This document shows positions 9,239 to 18,136 of a DNA stretch of 64,000 nucleotides, in pieces (within the stretch, counting starts at the first letter, position 1; each line of letters opens with the position of its first letter). The notes beneath the pieces were generated by a model. That model had not been told where the DNA came from, made no database searches, and saw nothing but the letters and a program-made list of their open reading frames with translations. The stretch is taken from NCBI RefSeq assembly GCF_946848805.1, contig NZ_CAMPFU010000001.1:16001-80000 (forward strand), written 5' to 3'. This DNA comes from Deinococcus sp. Marseille-Q6407. GTDB lineage: Bacteria > Deinococcota > Deinococci > Deinococcales > Deinococcaceae. The position numbers were made by a program, and so were the translations under genes.

Positions 9239-10198
9239 TCAGCTGGCCTGGGGCGACGCTGGCCGGCGCAGACGGCGAAACAGCAGTACCACCCCGGCGA
9301 TCACGCTGCCCACCAGCAGGCCCAAAATGGCCGAGCCGGCAGTTTCGCCCAGCCAGCTGGCTGCGCCCGCAGCAAACGGCACGGCGGCTTCGGCGGCTTC
9401 GGCCAGCTGCCGGATCAGGTGTTCGGGAGCGGTGATGCCGTACTCTTCCAGCCGGGTTGCCAGGATATGGCCGCCCACCCATAGCATCGCTGCTGTGCCG
9501 ACCACCGAGAGCACCGACATCACGACCGGCATGGCGCGTACCAGCAACCGGCCCAGCGCGCGGGTGGTGCCCGGGTGCCGGTGCGAGAGATTCAGTCCCA
9601 CATCGTCCAGCTTCACGATGACCGCCACCACGCCGTACACCAGCGCCGTGATGACCAGCGCCACCACGATCAGCGACAGGGTCTGGGTCAGCAGCGGCTG
9701 AGCGGCCACCTCGGCCAGCGAGATCACCATGATTTCGGTCGAGAGAATAAAGTCGGTGCGAATGGCGCCCGACACCATCTGGTCTTCCTGCTCCTGGCTG
9801 GAAAGCTGCGCGTTGGCCGCGTCGTCTGCCGCTTCGTCACTCTGGCCGCTCAGTGCTCCGATCACTTTTTCGGCGCCCTCGTACGACAGGTAAGCGCCGC
9901 CCAGCATCAGCAGCGGCGAGAGCGCCCCCGGCAGGAAATAATTGAGCAGCAACACCGCCGGCAGAATAAAAATCACCTTGTTGCGCAGCGACCCCTTGGC
10001 GATGCGCCAGATGACCGGCAGTTCGCGGTCGGGGGCAAAGCCGGTCACGTAGCGGGGGGCCACGGCGGTATCGTCCACCACCACGCCAACTGCTTTGGCG
10101 CTGGCCCGGCCGGCCACCACGCCCACGTCGTCCACCGAGGCGGCCGCTGCCTTGGCAATGGCGGCCACGTCGTCCAGCAGGGCAATCAGGCCACTCAC
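9239..10198 (-). CDS. DUF808 family membrane protein
   Basis: This 319-residue protein starts at GTG 10198 with MSGLIALLDDVAAIAKAAAA, the typical beginning of the DUF808 (YedI-like) family. It then has KVIFILPAVLLLNYFLP and LLMLGGAYLSYEGAEKV, also family blocks, and several membrane helices in the C-terminal half. Molecular function is not established for the family. A modest Shine-Dalgarno (CGGAG) precedes the start. It is likely co-transcribed with priA downstream, though no functional link is evident. Confidence 0.88.
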   Translation of the reverse strand: MSGLIALLDDVAAIAKAAAASVDDVGVVAGRASAKAVGVVVDDTAVAPRYVTGFAPDRELPVIWRIAKGSLRNKVIFILPAVLLLNYFLPGALSPLLMLGGAYLSYEGAEKVIGALSGQSDEAADDAANAQLSSQEQEDQMVSGAIRTDFILSTEIMVISLAEVAAQPLLTQTLSLIVVALVITALVYGVVAVIVKLDDVGLNLSHRHPGTTRALGRLLVRAMPVVMSVLSVVGTAAMLWVGGHILATRLEEYGITAPEHLIRQLAEAAEAAVPFAAGAASWLGETAGSAILGLLVGSVIAGVVLLFRRLRRPASPQAS

Positions 10199-10434
10199 CG
10201 CTGGCTCCGGACGGAGCAGTGGCCGGCGGAAGGCGGAAGGGGGGCAGCAGAGTGAGGCATCAGGCAGAGTGCTCCTTGAAACGGGGACGGGGACGGCGGC
10301 GAAACAGCGAAGCAGGCGCCAGAAAAGCCGGAGCCAGCTGTGGACCGATGCTACCCTGTTCCCGGCCAGCGGCAGGTGCGGCAGTCCACAGTGCCCCGCA
10401 GCGCGCCCACCCGAGCCGGCCTGAGCCTGGATGC

Positions 10435-10983
10435 TTAAAGGTTCGGGTCCAGCATCAGCGTGAGCTGAGGGCCCACGTTTTTACCGCCTGCGCCGTAGGC
10501 TTCGGGGCTCCAGCTGCAGGTTGCTTTGGCCAGGGGGGTGGAGAAAACGTCCTGAACTTCCCGGGGCTTGACTTTTGGACCGCAGAAAGCCAGTAGCTGC
10601 GTAGGAACGGTGTCCCAGTCATAAAAGCCAGTGAGGTCACGCGTGAATTGGGCCGCGATTTTGACGGGCGAGGTACCGGGCGTGACCTGGCGGCTCACCG
10701 GCCGGAAAAACAAAATGGCGTGGCTGATAGAGTTGCTGCTTTTCTCACGCCAGAGGACCACCCCGGCGTGGGGCACTTTGGTCAGGCTATAGGTGTATTC
10801 GGTGAAGCCACTGGGCTGGCCCTGGTCAAGCAGCTCTTCTTTGCCCAGCCACTGACAGCCGTACAGTTTGCAAAATCCAGTCTGCATGATGGAGCCGCCG
10901 CTCTGCATGATCGGCGTCTGGGCCAAAGCTGCCGTGCTGGACCCCAGCGCCAGCAGGGTAAAGATGAAATTTCGCCTATTCAT
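10435..10983 (-). CDS. Secreted protein of unknown function with Tat-like signal peptide
   Basis: A 182-residue protein with an N-terminal signal MNRRNFIFTLLALGSSTAAL and a likely cleavage after ALA. The RRNF pair before the hydrophobic stretch resembles a twin-arginine signal. The mature part has several Cys (FCKLYGCQW, AFCGPK, ATCSW) that could form disulfides outside the cell, and no recognised domain. It is divergent from the ABC ATPase gene at 11103. About 235 bp upstream of the DUF808 start (10199-10434) is without a recognised feature. Confidence 0.75.
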   Translation of the reverse strand: MNRRNFIFTLLALGSSTAALAQTPIMQSGGSIMQTGFCKLYGCQWLGKEELLDQGQPSGFTEYTYSLTKVPHAGVVLWREKSSNSISHAILFFRPVSRQVTPGTSPVKIAAQFTRDLTGFYDWDTVPTQLLAFCGPKVKPREVQDVFSTPLAKATCSWSPEAYGAGGKNVGPQLTLMLDPNL

Positions 10984-11090
10984 AACGCCATCTGACCATA
11001 TTCAGCGGGAGAATGACGCCCAAATCTTCCGGCGCAGAGGGTGCTTTTGCGGTGCGGCTCAGGCCGGGACCGGGGCCGCCGCTTCCTCTT

Positions 11091-11102
11091 TAGAATCGGC
11101 CC
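11091..11102 (+). promoter_or_regulatory. Leaderless -10 box of the ModF-like gene
   Basis: TAGAAT at 11091-11096 lies 6 nt before the ATG at 11103, and there is no Shine-Dalgarno. Transcription should start at or beside the start codon. Confidence 0.6.
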
Positions 11103-12485
11103 ATGAGCCTGCTCCCCGCCGAACTGCAAGATGTGACGGTGTCTGCCGGGGGCCGGTCCCTGCTGCGAGACGTCACCCTGACGGTGCATCCCGGCGAAGC
11201 GCTGCTGCTCCAGGGTGCGGGTGGCAGCGGCAAGACCACGCTGCTGCGGCTGCTGGCCGGCGAGCGGCAGACCAGCGCCGTGCGGGCGCGGCAACGGCTG
11301 AATGTGGTGGGCCCGGACAGTGAAGCGGCCCTGTTGCGCCGCGACTGGCCGCAGCCGGTGGCCGGAGTGCTGCTTTCGGCGCTGCAGGAGGACCGCTGGG
11401 CGCATCAGGCCGCAGCGCAAGCGGCCCGGCTGGCCGAAGTGGCCCGCCTGACCGGATTAGAAGACCTGCTGGAGCGCGATTTCCGGACCCTCAGCCACGG
11501 GCAGCGCCGGCGGGTGTCGCTGGCCCGCGCCCTGATGCCGGGCCCCGAACTGCTGCTGCTGGATGAATTCACCGACGGCCTCAGCCCGGCGGCCCGCGCC
11601 GAACTGGGCGCCGTCTTGCGCGGGCTGCACTCATCGGGCACGGCTGTGGTGCTGGCGTCTCACCGCCCGGACGAGGCGCCGGACCTGGGCTGGCGGGTGC
11701 TGCAGGTGGCCGGCGGGCAGGTTTCGGCCGCGCCGCCGGCCCTGCCAGAGCCGGTAGCCGTGCCTGGACCACTGGCAGGCGTGCACCTGGCAGCGCCGGC
11801 CGACCCGCCTGCCCTGCTGGTCCGCCTGCAGGACGCCGAGGTGTACCGCGGGAACGTGCGGGCGCTGGGGCCGCTCAGCTGGGAGTGGCATGGTGGGCAG
11901 CACTGGCTGGTGACCGGCGAGAACGGATCGGGCAAAAGCACCCTGACCCGGCTGATTTACGGCGAGTTCCAGCCGGCGCTGGGGGGCACGGTCAGCCGGC
12001 CGTTTCTGCCGCGTGACGTGATTTCCGAGCGGCGGCGGGCCTTCGGGCTGGTGGGGGCCGAGCTGGGCATTCGCCAGCGGCGCGGCTGGACCGGCAGCCA
12101 GATTCTGGGCAGCGCCTTTGCCGGCACCGAGGGCTTTATGGAGCCACTCACTTCTGCCCAGTCCACGCAGCTGCAGGAGCTGGCCGCCCGGCTGGAGCTG
12201 CAGGACCTGTTGGACCGCGACGCCCGCACCCTCTCGCAGGGGCAACTGCGCCGGCTGTTGCTGGCCCGCGCCGTGCTGCACCGCCCGCGCTTATTGCTGC
12301 TGGACGAGGGTCTGGATTTCGTGGACGCCCGTAGCCGCATTCTGTTCTTGCAGCTGCTCCCAGAACTGACGGCGGGCGGCACCCATATTCTTCTGGTGGC
12401 CCACCGCCCGCAGGATGTCCCGGCAGGCATCACGCACCATCTACATCTGGAAGGCGGCCGGGCAGCTGGGGTGGAGAAGCTGTGA
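11103..12485 (+). CDS. Tandem ABC ATPase, ModF-like
   Basis: A 460-residue cytoplasmic protein with two ABC ATPase domains in one chain. Domain 1 has Walker A GAGGSGKTT (residues 38-46), signature LSHGQRRR and Walker B LLLLDEFTD. Domain 2 has GENGSGKST, signature LSQGQLRR and LLLLDEGLD. The layout and length match the ModF/PhrA-type ATPases, which are associated with molybdate loci but whose transport role is unclear. No permease or binding protein gene is adjacent, so a soluble or regulatory ABC function is possible. The gene is convergent with the TSUP gene. Confidence 0.85.
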   Translation: MSLLPAELQDVTVSAGGRSLLRDVTLTVHPGEALLLQGAGGSGKTTLLRLLAGERQTSAVRARQRLNVVGPDSEAALLRRDWPQPVAGVLLSALQEDRWAHQAAAQAARLAEVARLTGLEDLLERDFRTLSHGQRRRVSLARALMPGPELLLLDEFTDGLSPAARAELGAVLRGLHSSGTAVVLASHRPDEAPDLGWRVLQVAGGQVSAAPPALPEPVAVPGPLAGVHLAAPADPPALLVRLQDAEVYRGNVRALGPLSWEWHGGQHWLVTGENGSGKSTLTRLIYGEFQPALGGTVSRPFLPRDVISERRRAFGLVGAELGIRQRRGWTGSQILGSAFAGTEGFMEPLTSAQSTQLQELAARLELQDLLDRDARTLSQGQLRRLLLARAVLHRPRLLLLDEGLDFVDARSRILFLQLLPELTAGGTHILLVAHRPQDVPAGITHHLHLEGGRAAGVEKL

Positions 12486-12586
12486 TGTCTGCTCCGTTCC
12501 CTCGGTGCAGCAGCCGGTCCCTCAGCATGCCCTACAGGTAAATACCCAGCAGAGCGAACACCGACCCCCTGGGCGACGTGAGCCGG

Positions 12587-13364
12587 TCAGATCACCTGCG
12601 AGAGGTTGGCCGTCAGCACGTAAGCTCCCATCAGGACCAGCACGCTGGCGAAGCCCCGCCGCAGCGCCGGGCCGGACACCCACCCGCTTGCCTACGGTAG
12701 ACCCCAGCAGGCTGCCCAGAATGCCGACCCCGGCAAACAGGCCGATCAGTCTCCAGTCCAGCGGAGCATGCGGCTGGGACAGGTGCTCCAGAAAGCCGGT
12801 CAGGCTGTTCAGGGTGATGATGGCCAAGCTGGTGCCGACCGCGTACCGCATGGGCAGCCGGCCCAGCAGCACCAGCGCTGGCACGATCAGAAATCCGCCG
12901 CCCACGCCGACCACCCCGGTCAGGGTCCCAACACCCAGGCCCTGCAGTGCGGTTCCCAAGGGCGTAGGCATCGTACCTGAGTCGTCTGCTTGTGCGGCGG
13001 CGCCGTCCTGCACGGGCGGGCGAAACATCAGAGTAGCCGCCAGCAGCATCACCACCGCAAAAATCAGCAGTTGCGTCTGCCCGCTGAGAAACTGGCTCAG
13101 CCGCGCGCCAAGCGCAGTTCCCACCACGCCGGGAAGCCCGAATAGGGCAAAGCGCCGCCAGTCCACCAGCCCTCTGGCGGCATACGGCAGCAGCCCGACC
13201 AGACTGATGGCACCTACGATGGCCAGGCTTTGCGTGATCGCCAGTTTCTCGTCTGCGCCGGCCAGATACACCAGCGCCGGCACCGTCAGAATCGAGCCAC
13301 CCGAGCCGAGCAGGCCCAGGCTCAGGCCGATCAGCAGGGCGCCAATCCAGGCCAGTGGACTCAT
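12587..13364 (-). pseudogene. TSUP/TauE-family anion exporter, C-terminus frameshifted
   Basis: The start ATG at 13364 has a good Shine-Dalgarno (AGAGGAAA). The product begins [20 protein letters not shown] and has the two TSUP repeats ([19 protein letters not shown] and [19 protein letters not shown]), a family of sulfite/sulfonate-type exporters with about eight membrane helices. Near 12676-12686 one extra base in GGGTGGGTG shifts the frame. Skipping it restores a natural hydrophobic C-terminal helix ([19 protein letters not shown]) ending at 12587; the actual frame continues into Arg/Gly-rich junk to 12522. It lies 67 bp downstream of the MBL-rhodanese gene and should be its operon partner in sulfur-anion efflux. 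It may be a sequencing error. Confidence 0.8.
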
Positions 13365-13431
13365 GCGTTTCCTCTGGAGCTGCTCGGCGCCGGCTGGGCG
13401 GGCGCGGGAAACAGGGAGGGCCGGTTCAGCG

Positions 13432-14865
13432 TCACTGTGCCGACTGGCTTTCAGGTGTTTCCAGGCCCTTTTGCACGTCGTCCGGATGGCTTCGCTGCCA
13501 GGCCTCGAAGCCGCCGGCCAGTTCCAGCACGTCGAAACCTTCGCTGCCCAGCAGGCTGGCGGCGGCGGCGCTGCGGGCCCCCGACTGGCAGTGCACGATG
13601 ATGGTGCGGTCACGCGGCAGTTCGTCCAGCTTCCAGGGCAGGCGGCCGGCATGCAGCTGCCGGGCGCCGGGGATATGGCCAGCCTCGTACTCGGAGCGGG
13701 CCCGCACATCCAGAATCAGGGCGCCGGCGTACGCACCCAGCTCGGCCGGGGTGATCGGCGGCACGGCGCGGGTGTTCAGCTCGGCCGCGCTACGGGTGTA
13801 GCCCACCACATTGTCCAGCCCCACCATCCACAGCCGGCGGCGCAGTTGCTCGGCGGCTTCGGCACCCTGGGCCAGCAGCACGAAATCGTGGTTTTCGGGG
13901 CGCAGCAGCCAGCCGGCCCAGGTTTCCACCTTGTTCGCCTGCGGCAGGTTCACCGAATGCGCCGGCGCCGCTTGATGGTATTCCTCCTTGGGGCGGGTGT
14001 CGATCAGCAGCGCGCCGGCGTTCAGCCGGGCCTGCGCCTCTTCAGCGCTCAGCTCGGGCAGCGGCTCCATGTGGCCCAGCAGGGGCACGCCGTCGCGGTT
14101 CTGGGTCTTCATGCGGCCGTAGTACAGCGGGGCGTCGGGCTGGCCGGCCAGCAGCTCGTCCATAAAGCCCTGCTCGTCGCCCTTTTCCACATAGGGCGCC
14201 CACCAGCTGAGCGCCCGCTCATACCCCACGGTAGTAGAAGGCACCGCGCCCAGCGCCTTGCCGCAGGCGCTGCCGGACCCGTGGGCGGGCCACACCTGCA
14301 CATGGTCGGGCAGGGTCAGAAACTGCTCTTGCAGGCTGCGGAACATCTCCCGGGCGCCCTGAAAGCGGGTGTCCTGGCCGCCGGCGGCCTCGTCCAGCAG
14401 GTCAGGCCGGCCCAGGTCGCCCACGAAGACGAAATCGCCGCTGAAATACAGGCTGGGCACCTCACCCCGGGGGGTATCGGTCAGCAGGAACGACAGGCTT
14501 TCGGGGGTATGACCAGGGGTATGCCGCACGTCCAGCCGCACGTTACCCACCATGAAACTGTCGCCGTGGTGCAGCTGTTCCATCTTCGGCGTGGCGTAGG
14601 TGTACTGCCAGTCGGGGCCGCCCTCGGCCGACAGCAGCAGCCGGGCGCCGGTCGCTTCCGCCAGCTCGCGTCCGCCGCTGAGATAGTCGGCGTGAATGTG
14701 GGTTTCGGTGACATGGGTTACCCGCAGGCGCTGCGCCTGGGCTTCGTCCAGGTACTGCCGAATATCGCGGATAGGGTCAATCACCAGGCATTCGCCGGTC
14801 TGCTGGCAGCCCACCATGTAGGAAGCCTGGGCCAGATCGTCGTCGTAAAAGCGCTTAAAGAACAT
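13432..14865 (-). CDS. Metallo-beta-lactamase/rhodanese fusion (CstB-like persulfide dioxygenase-sulfurtransferase)
   Basis: This 477-residue protein has three domains. Residues 1-250 are a metallo-beta-lactamase fold of the persulfide-dioxygenase type, with [34 protein letters not shown] and [11 protein letters not shown]. Residues 265-355 are a first rhodanese domain without a catalytic Cys. Residues 365-465 are a second rhodanese domain with an active-site loop HCQSGARS. Proteins of this build oxidise persulfides to thiosulfate or sulfite in sulfide detoxification. The context, with a CsoR/CstR-type repressor divergent and a TSUP exporter downstream, supports this. A Shine-Dalgarno (AAAGGAGAG) precedes the ATG. 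The promoter is interlocked with that of the repressor. Confidence 0.9.
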   Translation of the reverse strand: MFFKRFYDDDLAQASYMVGCQQTGECLVIDPIRDIRQYLDEAQAQRLRVTHVTETHIHADYLSGGRELAEATGARLLLSAEGGPDWQYTYATPKMEQLHHGDSFMVGNVRLDVRHTPGHTPESLSFLLTDTPRGEVPSLYFSGDFVFVGDLGRPDLLDEAAGGQDTRFQGAREMFRSLQEQFLTLPDHVQVWPAHGSGSACGKALGAVPSTTVGYERALSWWAPYVEKGDEQGFMDELLAGQPDAPLYYGRMKTQNRDGVPLLGHMEPLPELSAEEAQARLNAGALLIDTRPKEEYHQAAPAHSVNLPQANKVETWAGWLLRPENHDFVLLAQGAEAAEQLRRRLWMVGLDNVVGYTRSAAELNTRAVPPITPAELGAYAGALILDVRARSEYEAGHIPGARQLHAGRLPWKLDELPRDRTIIVHCQSGARSAAAASLLGSEGFDVLELAGGFEAWQRSHPDDVQKGLETPESQSAQ

Positions 14866-14919
14866 CAGGGGCTCTCCTTTGCAGAGGGAGAAAAGGGCGC
14901 GAGGCAGGGTGGTCGTTGA

Positions 14920-14953
14920 TTGCCAAGCTAACCCCCCGGGGGTATAGTGTCAA
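14920..14953. promoter_or_regulatory. Interlocked divergent promoters of the repressor and MBL-rhodanese genes
   Basis: Plus strand: -35 TTGCCA (14920-14925), 17-bp spacer, -10 TATAGT (14943-14948), reading toward the repressor. Minus strand: -35 TTGACA (14953-14948), 17-bp spacer, -10 TAGCTT (14930-14925), reading toward the MBL-rhodanese gene. The two promoters face each other and overlap almost completely, so RNA polymerase cannot occupy both. The G/C-tract operator fills both spacers. Confidence 0.7.
14929..14946. promoter_or_regulatory. CsoR/CstR-type operator 1
   Basis: TA-ACCCCCC-GGGGGT-ATA is a G/C-tract inverted repeat of the kind recognised by CsoR-family repressors. It lies in the spacer of both divergent promoters, so one bound repressor would silence both genes. 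Confidence 0.65.
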
Positions 14954-14954
14954 G

Positions 14955-14971
14955 TACCGGGAGGGGGTATA
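14955..14971. promoter_or_regulatory. CsoR/CstR-type operator 2
   Basis: TACCGGGAGGGGGTATA resembles operator 1 and lies just past the plus-strand -10 box, at the predicted transcription start of the repressor transcript. Its symmetry is weaker than that of operator 1. Confidence 0.5.
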
Positions 14972-14972
14972 A

Positions 14973-15467
<495 letters not shown>

Positions 15468-15569
15468 AGCGGCAGGAGGCCCGGTGCGGAGGACCAGGTT
15501 CTTGCTGTTTGCCGGGCAATGCACTTTTTCTTGCCTGGACCTGCTCTCCCGCACTAGCCTTCAGGCCAT

Positions 15570-15598
15570 AAAAAACCCCCACCGATGAAGGCGGGGGT
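15570..15598 (-). terminator. Intrinsic terminator of tRNA-Lys
   Basis: On the minus strand AACCCCCGCC pairs with GGTGGGGGTT, with loop TTCATC, and a run of six T follows (complement of 15570-15575). It lies 8 bp after the tRNA 3' end. Confidence 0.9.
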
Positions 15599-15602
15599 TG
15601 AT

Positions 15603-15678
<76 letters not shown>

Positions 15679-15727
15679 GTTAGCCCGAATAAGATAACTC
15701 CCAACTGCCAGGCTGTCAAGGCAAGAG

Positions 15728-16974
15728 TCAGCTCTCGCCGCTCAGTTCCTCGGCGGTCTGGTCCTCGGCTCCGGCGCGGAGGTGTTTCTGGGGTGGCACT
15801 TGCAGCCCCGGGCCCAGGTGGGCTCCGCCTGCGACCCGGGCGCCAGCGCCCACCACGCTGAGCCGGGCGTTGGCCGCTTGTCCGCCCACCACGGCCTTTT
15901 CACCGATCTCGGCGTCCCGGTCCACCACGGTGCGGCTGACCTGCGCGCCGGCCCGGATCCGGGCTCCGCCCTGCACCACAGAGTCGCGGACCTCGGCGCC
16001 CCGCTCCACCACGGCGCCGGGGCCGATCAGACTGCGGACCACCGTGCCGGCAATTTCTGCGCCGCCGCAAATAAACGACCCGGCCACCTCCCCTTGTGGC
16101 TGAATCCGGGCCGGCGGCTGGGTGATGGCCGAAGTGATAAACGGCCAGCTGGGATCGTCCAGTTCCAGGCCGCTGCCGTCCAGAAAATCGCGGTGCGCCT
16201 GGTGATAGGCGCTCAGGGTGCCCACGTCCAGCCAGTAGCCGCCTAGGGGATAGGTGTAGGCATCGCCGCGGTCCACCAGCCGGGGCAGCAGGTACTCGCC
16301 GTAGTCGCCTAGGTGGCCTTCCTGCTCCAGCTGTTCCAGGGTGGACAGCAGCAATTGGGCGTCATACACGAACACCTCGCAGGCCACCGTGCGGCCCAGC
16401 GGTTGCTCAGGCTTGTAGGCAAATTCGGTCACCTTGCCCTGCCGGTCGGCGCGGACATTGCTGAAGCGGGTGGCTTCGCTTTCGTCCTGAATCTCGGTGG
16501 TGACCAGCGTGACACTGGCGCCGGTCTTGAGGTGCTGCTCAATCACCGGAGCGTAGTCCAGTTTGTAGATATGGTCGGCACTCAGGACCAGTACCACTTC
16601 GGCGCCAGTGTCGCGAATCAGGCCAGCGTGCAGGGCGAGTGCCTGTGCGTTGCCCTCGGCAAAGCCGCCGTCGCTGCTTTCCGGGCCGGAAAAGGGCGGC
16701 TCACTTCCAGGCCGCCGCGGGTGCGGTCCAGGTCCCAGGGCCGGCCGCCGGCCAGGTGGGCGTTCAGGCTGTGGGGCAGGTATTGCTCGATGATCCATAC
16801 GTCCTGCAGGCCACTGTGGACCACGTTGGAGAGGGCAAAATCAATTAGCCGGTAGGTGCCCAGAAACGGCACCGCCGGCTTGGCAAGCTGATCGGTGAGT
16901 GGCGCCAGGCGGCTGCCCTTGCCTCCCGCCAGAATGATGGTCAGGACCGTCTTGCCGGCAATACGGGTGTTCAT
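15728..16974 (-). pseudogene. glgC: Glucose-1-phosphate adenylyltransferase, frameshifted
   Basis: The frame from ATG 16974 gives MNTRIAGKTVLTIILAGGKG, with the pyrophosphorylase motif GGKGSRLAPLT, and runs to about 16702. After LDRTRGGLEV the frame breaks and the rest of GlgC continues in another frame (GGFAEGNAQALALHAGL, LVLSADHIYKLDY, and the C-terminal left-handed beta-helix) to 15728. One missing base near 16700-16703 explains it, because family members read GLEVLPPF here. Restored length would be 415 residues, normal for GlgC, the ADP-glucose-forming step of glycogen synthesis. The rest is well conserved, so the break is recent or a sequencing error. No other glycogen gene is adjacent. 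Confidence 0.85.
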
Positions 16975-17143
16975 GGCCTGACATTGTGAGCGGCTGCCCC
17001 GGCCCGGCGGTGAAGTGGGCGTGAGCGGCAGTTGAGGTTTCCTCATGCCGGGTGTGCTGAGCTGGGTTGGATACCCCCCAAGAATGAAGGCCGAGGATGA
17101 AGGCGGAGTCATCCACGCTGTGGCCTGCCTCATGGCCAGCTAT

Positions 17144-17155
17144 TATGCTAGGAAC
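17144..17155 (+). promoter_or_regulatory. Leaderless -10 box
   Basis: TATGCT at 17144-17149, within TATTATGCT, lies 6 nt before the ATG at 17156. Confidence 0.6.
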
Positions 17156-17395
17156 ATGACTCTAGTACGCCATTACAGTGACACGCGAATGGAGGTGGGT
17201 CGCGTGAGGTTCCTGCTGACTGACCACGGGGCGCAGCTGATGGCCGAGGGGCCCGGCTGGCGGCATATCAGCGAGCATGGCAGTCTACAGGAAGCCGCGC
17301 AGATGCTGGCTTTCCTGCCGGAAGTGCCGCAGCAGCTGTACGAGCAGAGCCTGCACGATCTGCACCGCCGGCAGTCTCTGGAACAGGCTGCCTAA
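17156..17395 (+). CDS. Small protein of unknown function (79 aa)
   Basis: From the ATG at 17156 the product has 79 residues, starting MTLVRHYSDTRMEVGRVRFL and ending with an acidic/basic helix (LYEQSLHDLHRRQSLEQAA). It is soluble, with no recognised family or metal motif. The start is chosen by the -10 box 6 nt upstream; an in-frame ATG at 17045 would add residues of unlikely composition. It is divergent from glgC. Confidence 0.6.
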   Translation: MTLVRHYSDTRMEVGRVRFLLTDHGAQLMAEGPGWRHISEHGSLQEAAQMLAFLPEVPQQLYEQSLHDLHRRQSLEQAA

Positions 17396-17740
17396 AGGGC
17401 TCCCTCGCCGCGCCCGGTCTGATAAACTGCCCCGAGCGCAGCTGGCCCCGCCTGCCAGGGTTTCGTCTTGTGAAACTCCGGCCTCTTTGCCCCGAGTGCC
17501 CCCGAGTACCGCGACAAAGCAGTCAGGCGGCCGCCGGTGGCCCCGGCCGAGTTCTACTGTTCAGCCCGTCTGGCACGGGCCGGAACGACGCCGGCAGGCC
17601 TCCCATGGCCGGCAGAACAACCCCCCGCAGCGCTGAAAGCGGGAGGTGCCCTTTCCCGGGGCAGCGCACCGGCAGAGCGGCCTCAACTTAGGGGCCGGTC
17701 TACAGTTTCTCCCCATTTCTCGTGATAAGGATAGAAGGCT
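17396..17740. other. Intergenic region upstream of rpmB
   Basis: These 345 bp hold no convincing gene. A small hairpin GCCCGT-CTGGC-ACGGGC lies near 17565-17581. TACAGT at 17701-17706 is a plausible -10 for rpmB, although no good -35 is visible. AAGGATAGAAGG just before 17741 serves as ribosome binding site. Confidence 0.5.
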
Positions 17741-17986
17741 ATGTCTAGAGTGTGCTATTTGACCGGTAAGAAGAACCTGGTGGTGAACTCGGTGGTTCGC
17801 CGCGGTAAGGCCCGTGCCCAGGGCGGGGTCGGCCGTAAGACCACCGGCATCACCAAGCGTGTGCAGAAGCCCAACCTGCAGAAGAAAACCATTCTCGAAG
17901 GCGGCGAAACCCGCCAGGTCTGGCTGAGCGCCAAGGCCATCCGGATGCTGAACCGCGGTCCCGTGAACGGCATCGAACTGATCTGA
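17741..17986 (+). CDS. rpmB: 50S ribosomal protein L28
   Basis: This 81-residue basic protein starts [20 protein letters not shown] and contains [19 protein letters not shown] and [14 protein letters not shown], matching the L28 family and the Deinococcus form in particular. L28 is a structural protein of the large ribosomal subunit. It is monocistronic, with a GC-rich hairpin after it. Confidence 0.97.
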   Translation: MSRVCYLTGKKNLVVNSVVRRGKARAQGGVGRKTTGITKRVQKPNLQKKTILEGGETRQVWLSAKAIRMLNRGPVNGIELI

Positions 17987-18014
17987 GCCGGAACCATCTG
18001 GCGAAAGACCCCCC

Positions 18015-18048
18015 GGGGCCGCAGTGGGAGCACTCCCGCCGCGGCCCC
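18015..18048 (+). terminator. rpmB terminator-like hairpin
   Basis: GGGGCCGC (18015-18022) pairs with GCGGCCCC (18041-18048), and GGGAG/CTCCC-type pairing continues inside. It lies 29 bp after the rpmB stop. There is no T-run. Confidence 0.5.
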
Positions 18049-18063
18049 GAACTCTATGCTGAC

Positions 18064-18077
18064 AGGTGCCTGCACCT
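18064..18077. promoter_or_regulatory. Short dyad upstream of the metal-transport operon
   Basis: AGGTGC-CT-GCACCT is a perfect 6+2+6 inverted repeat 60 bp before the znuA-like start. It could be a metalloregulator site. The link is positional only. Confidence 0.25.
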
Positions 18078-18136
18078 CGCTGCGGCCTTGACCCCATCGG
18101 GCCCAGTTGCCTGAGGATGTGCCACAATTGTCTGTT

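Noticed and set aside
13432..14865. HxHxDH motif of the MBL domain reads HIHADY
   Set aside because: A Tyr or Phe at the last position appears in other MBL-rhodanese fusions, so I do not treat it as inactivating.
12415..14919. Plus-strand open frame of 834 codons over the TSUP and MBL-rhodanese genes
   Set aside because: Shadow of the minus-strand genes; no start signal or domain.
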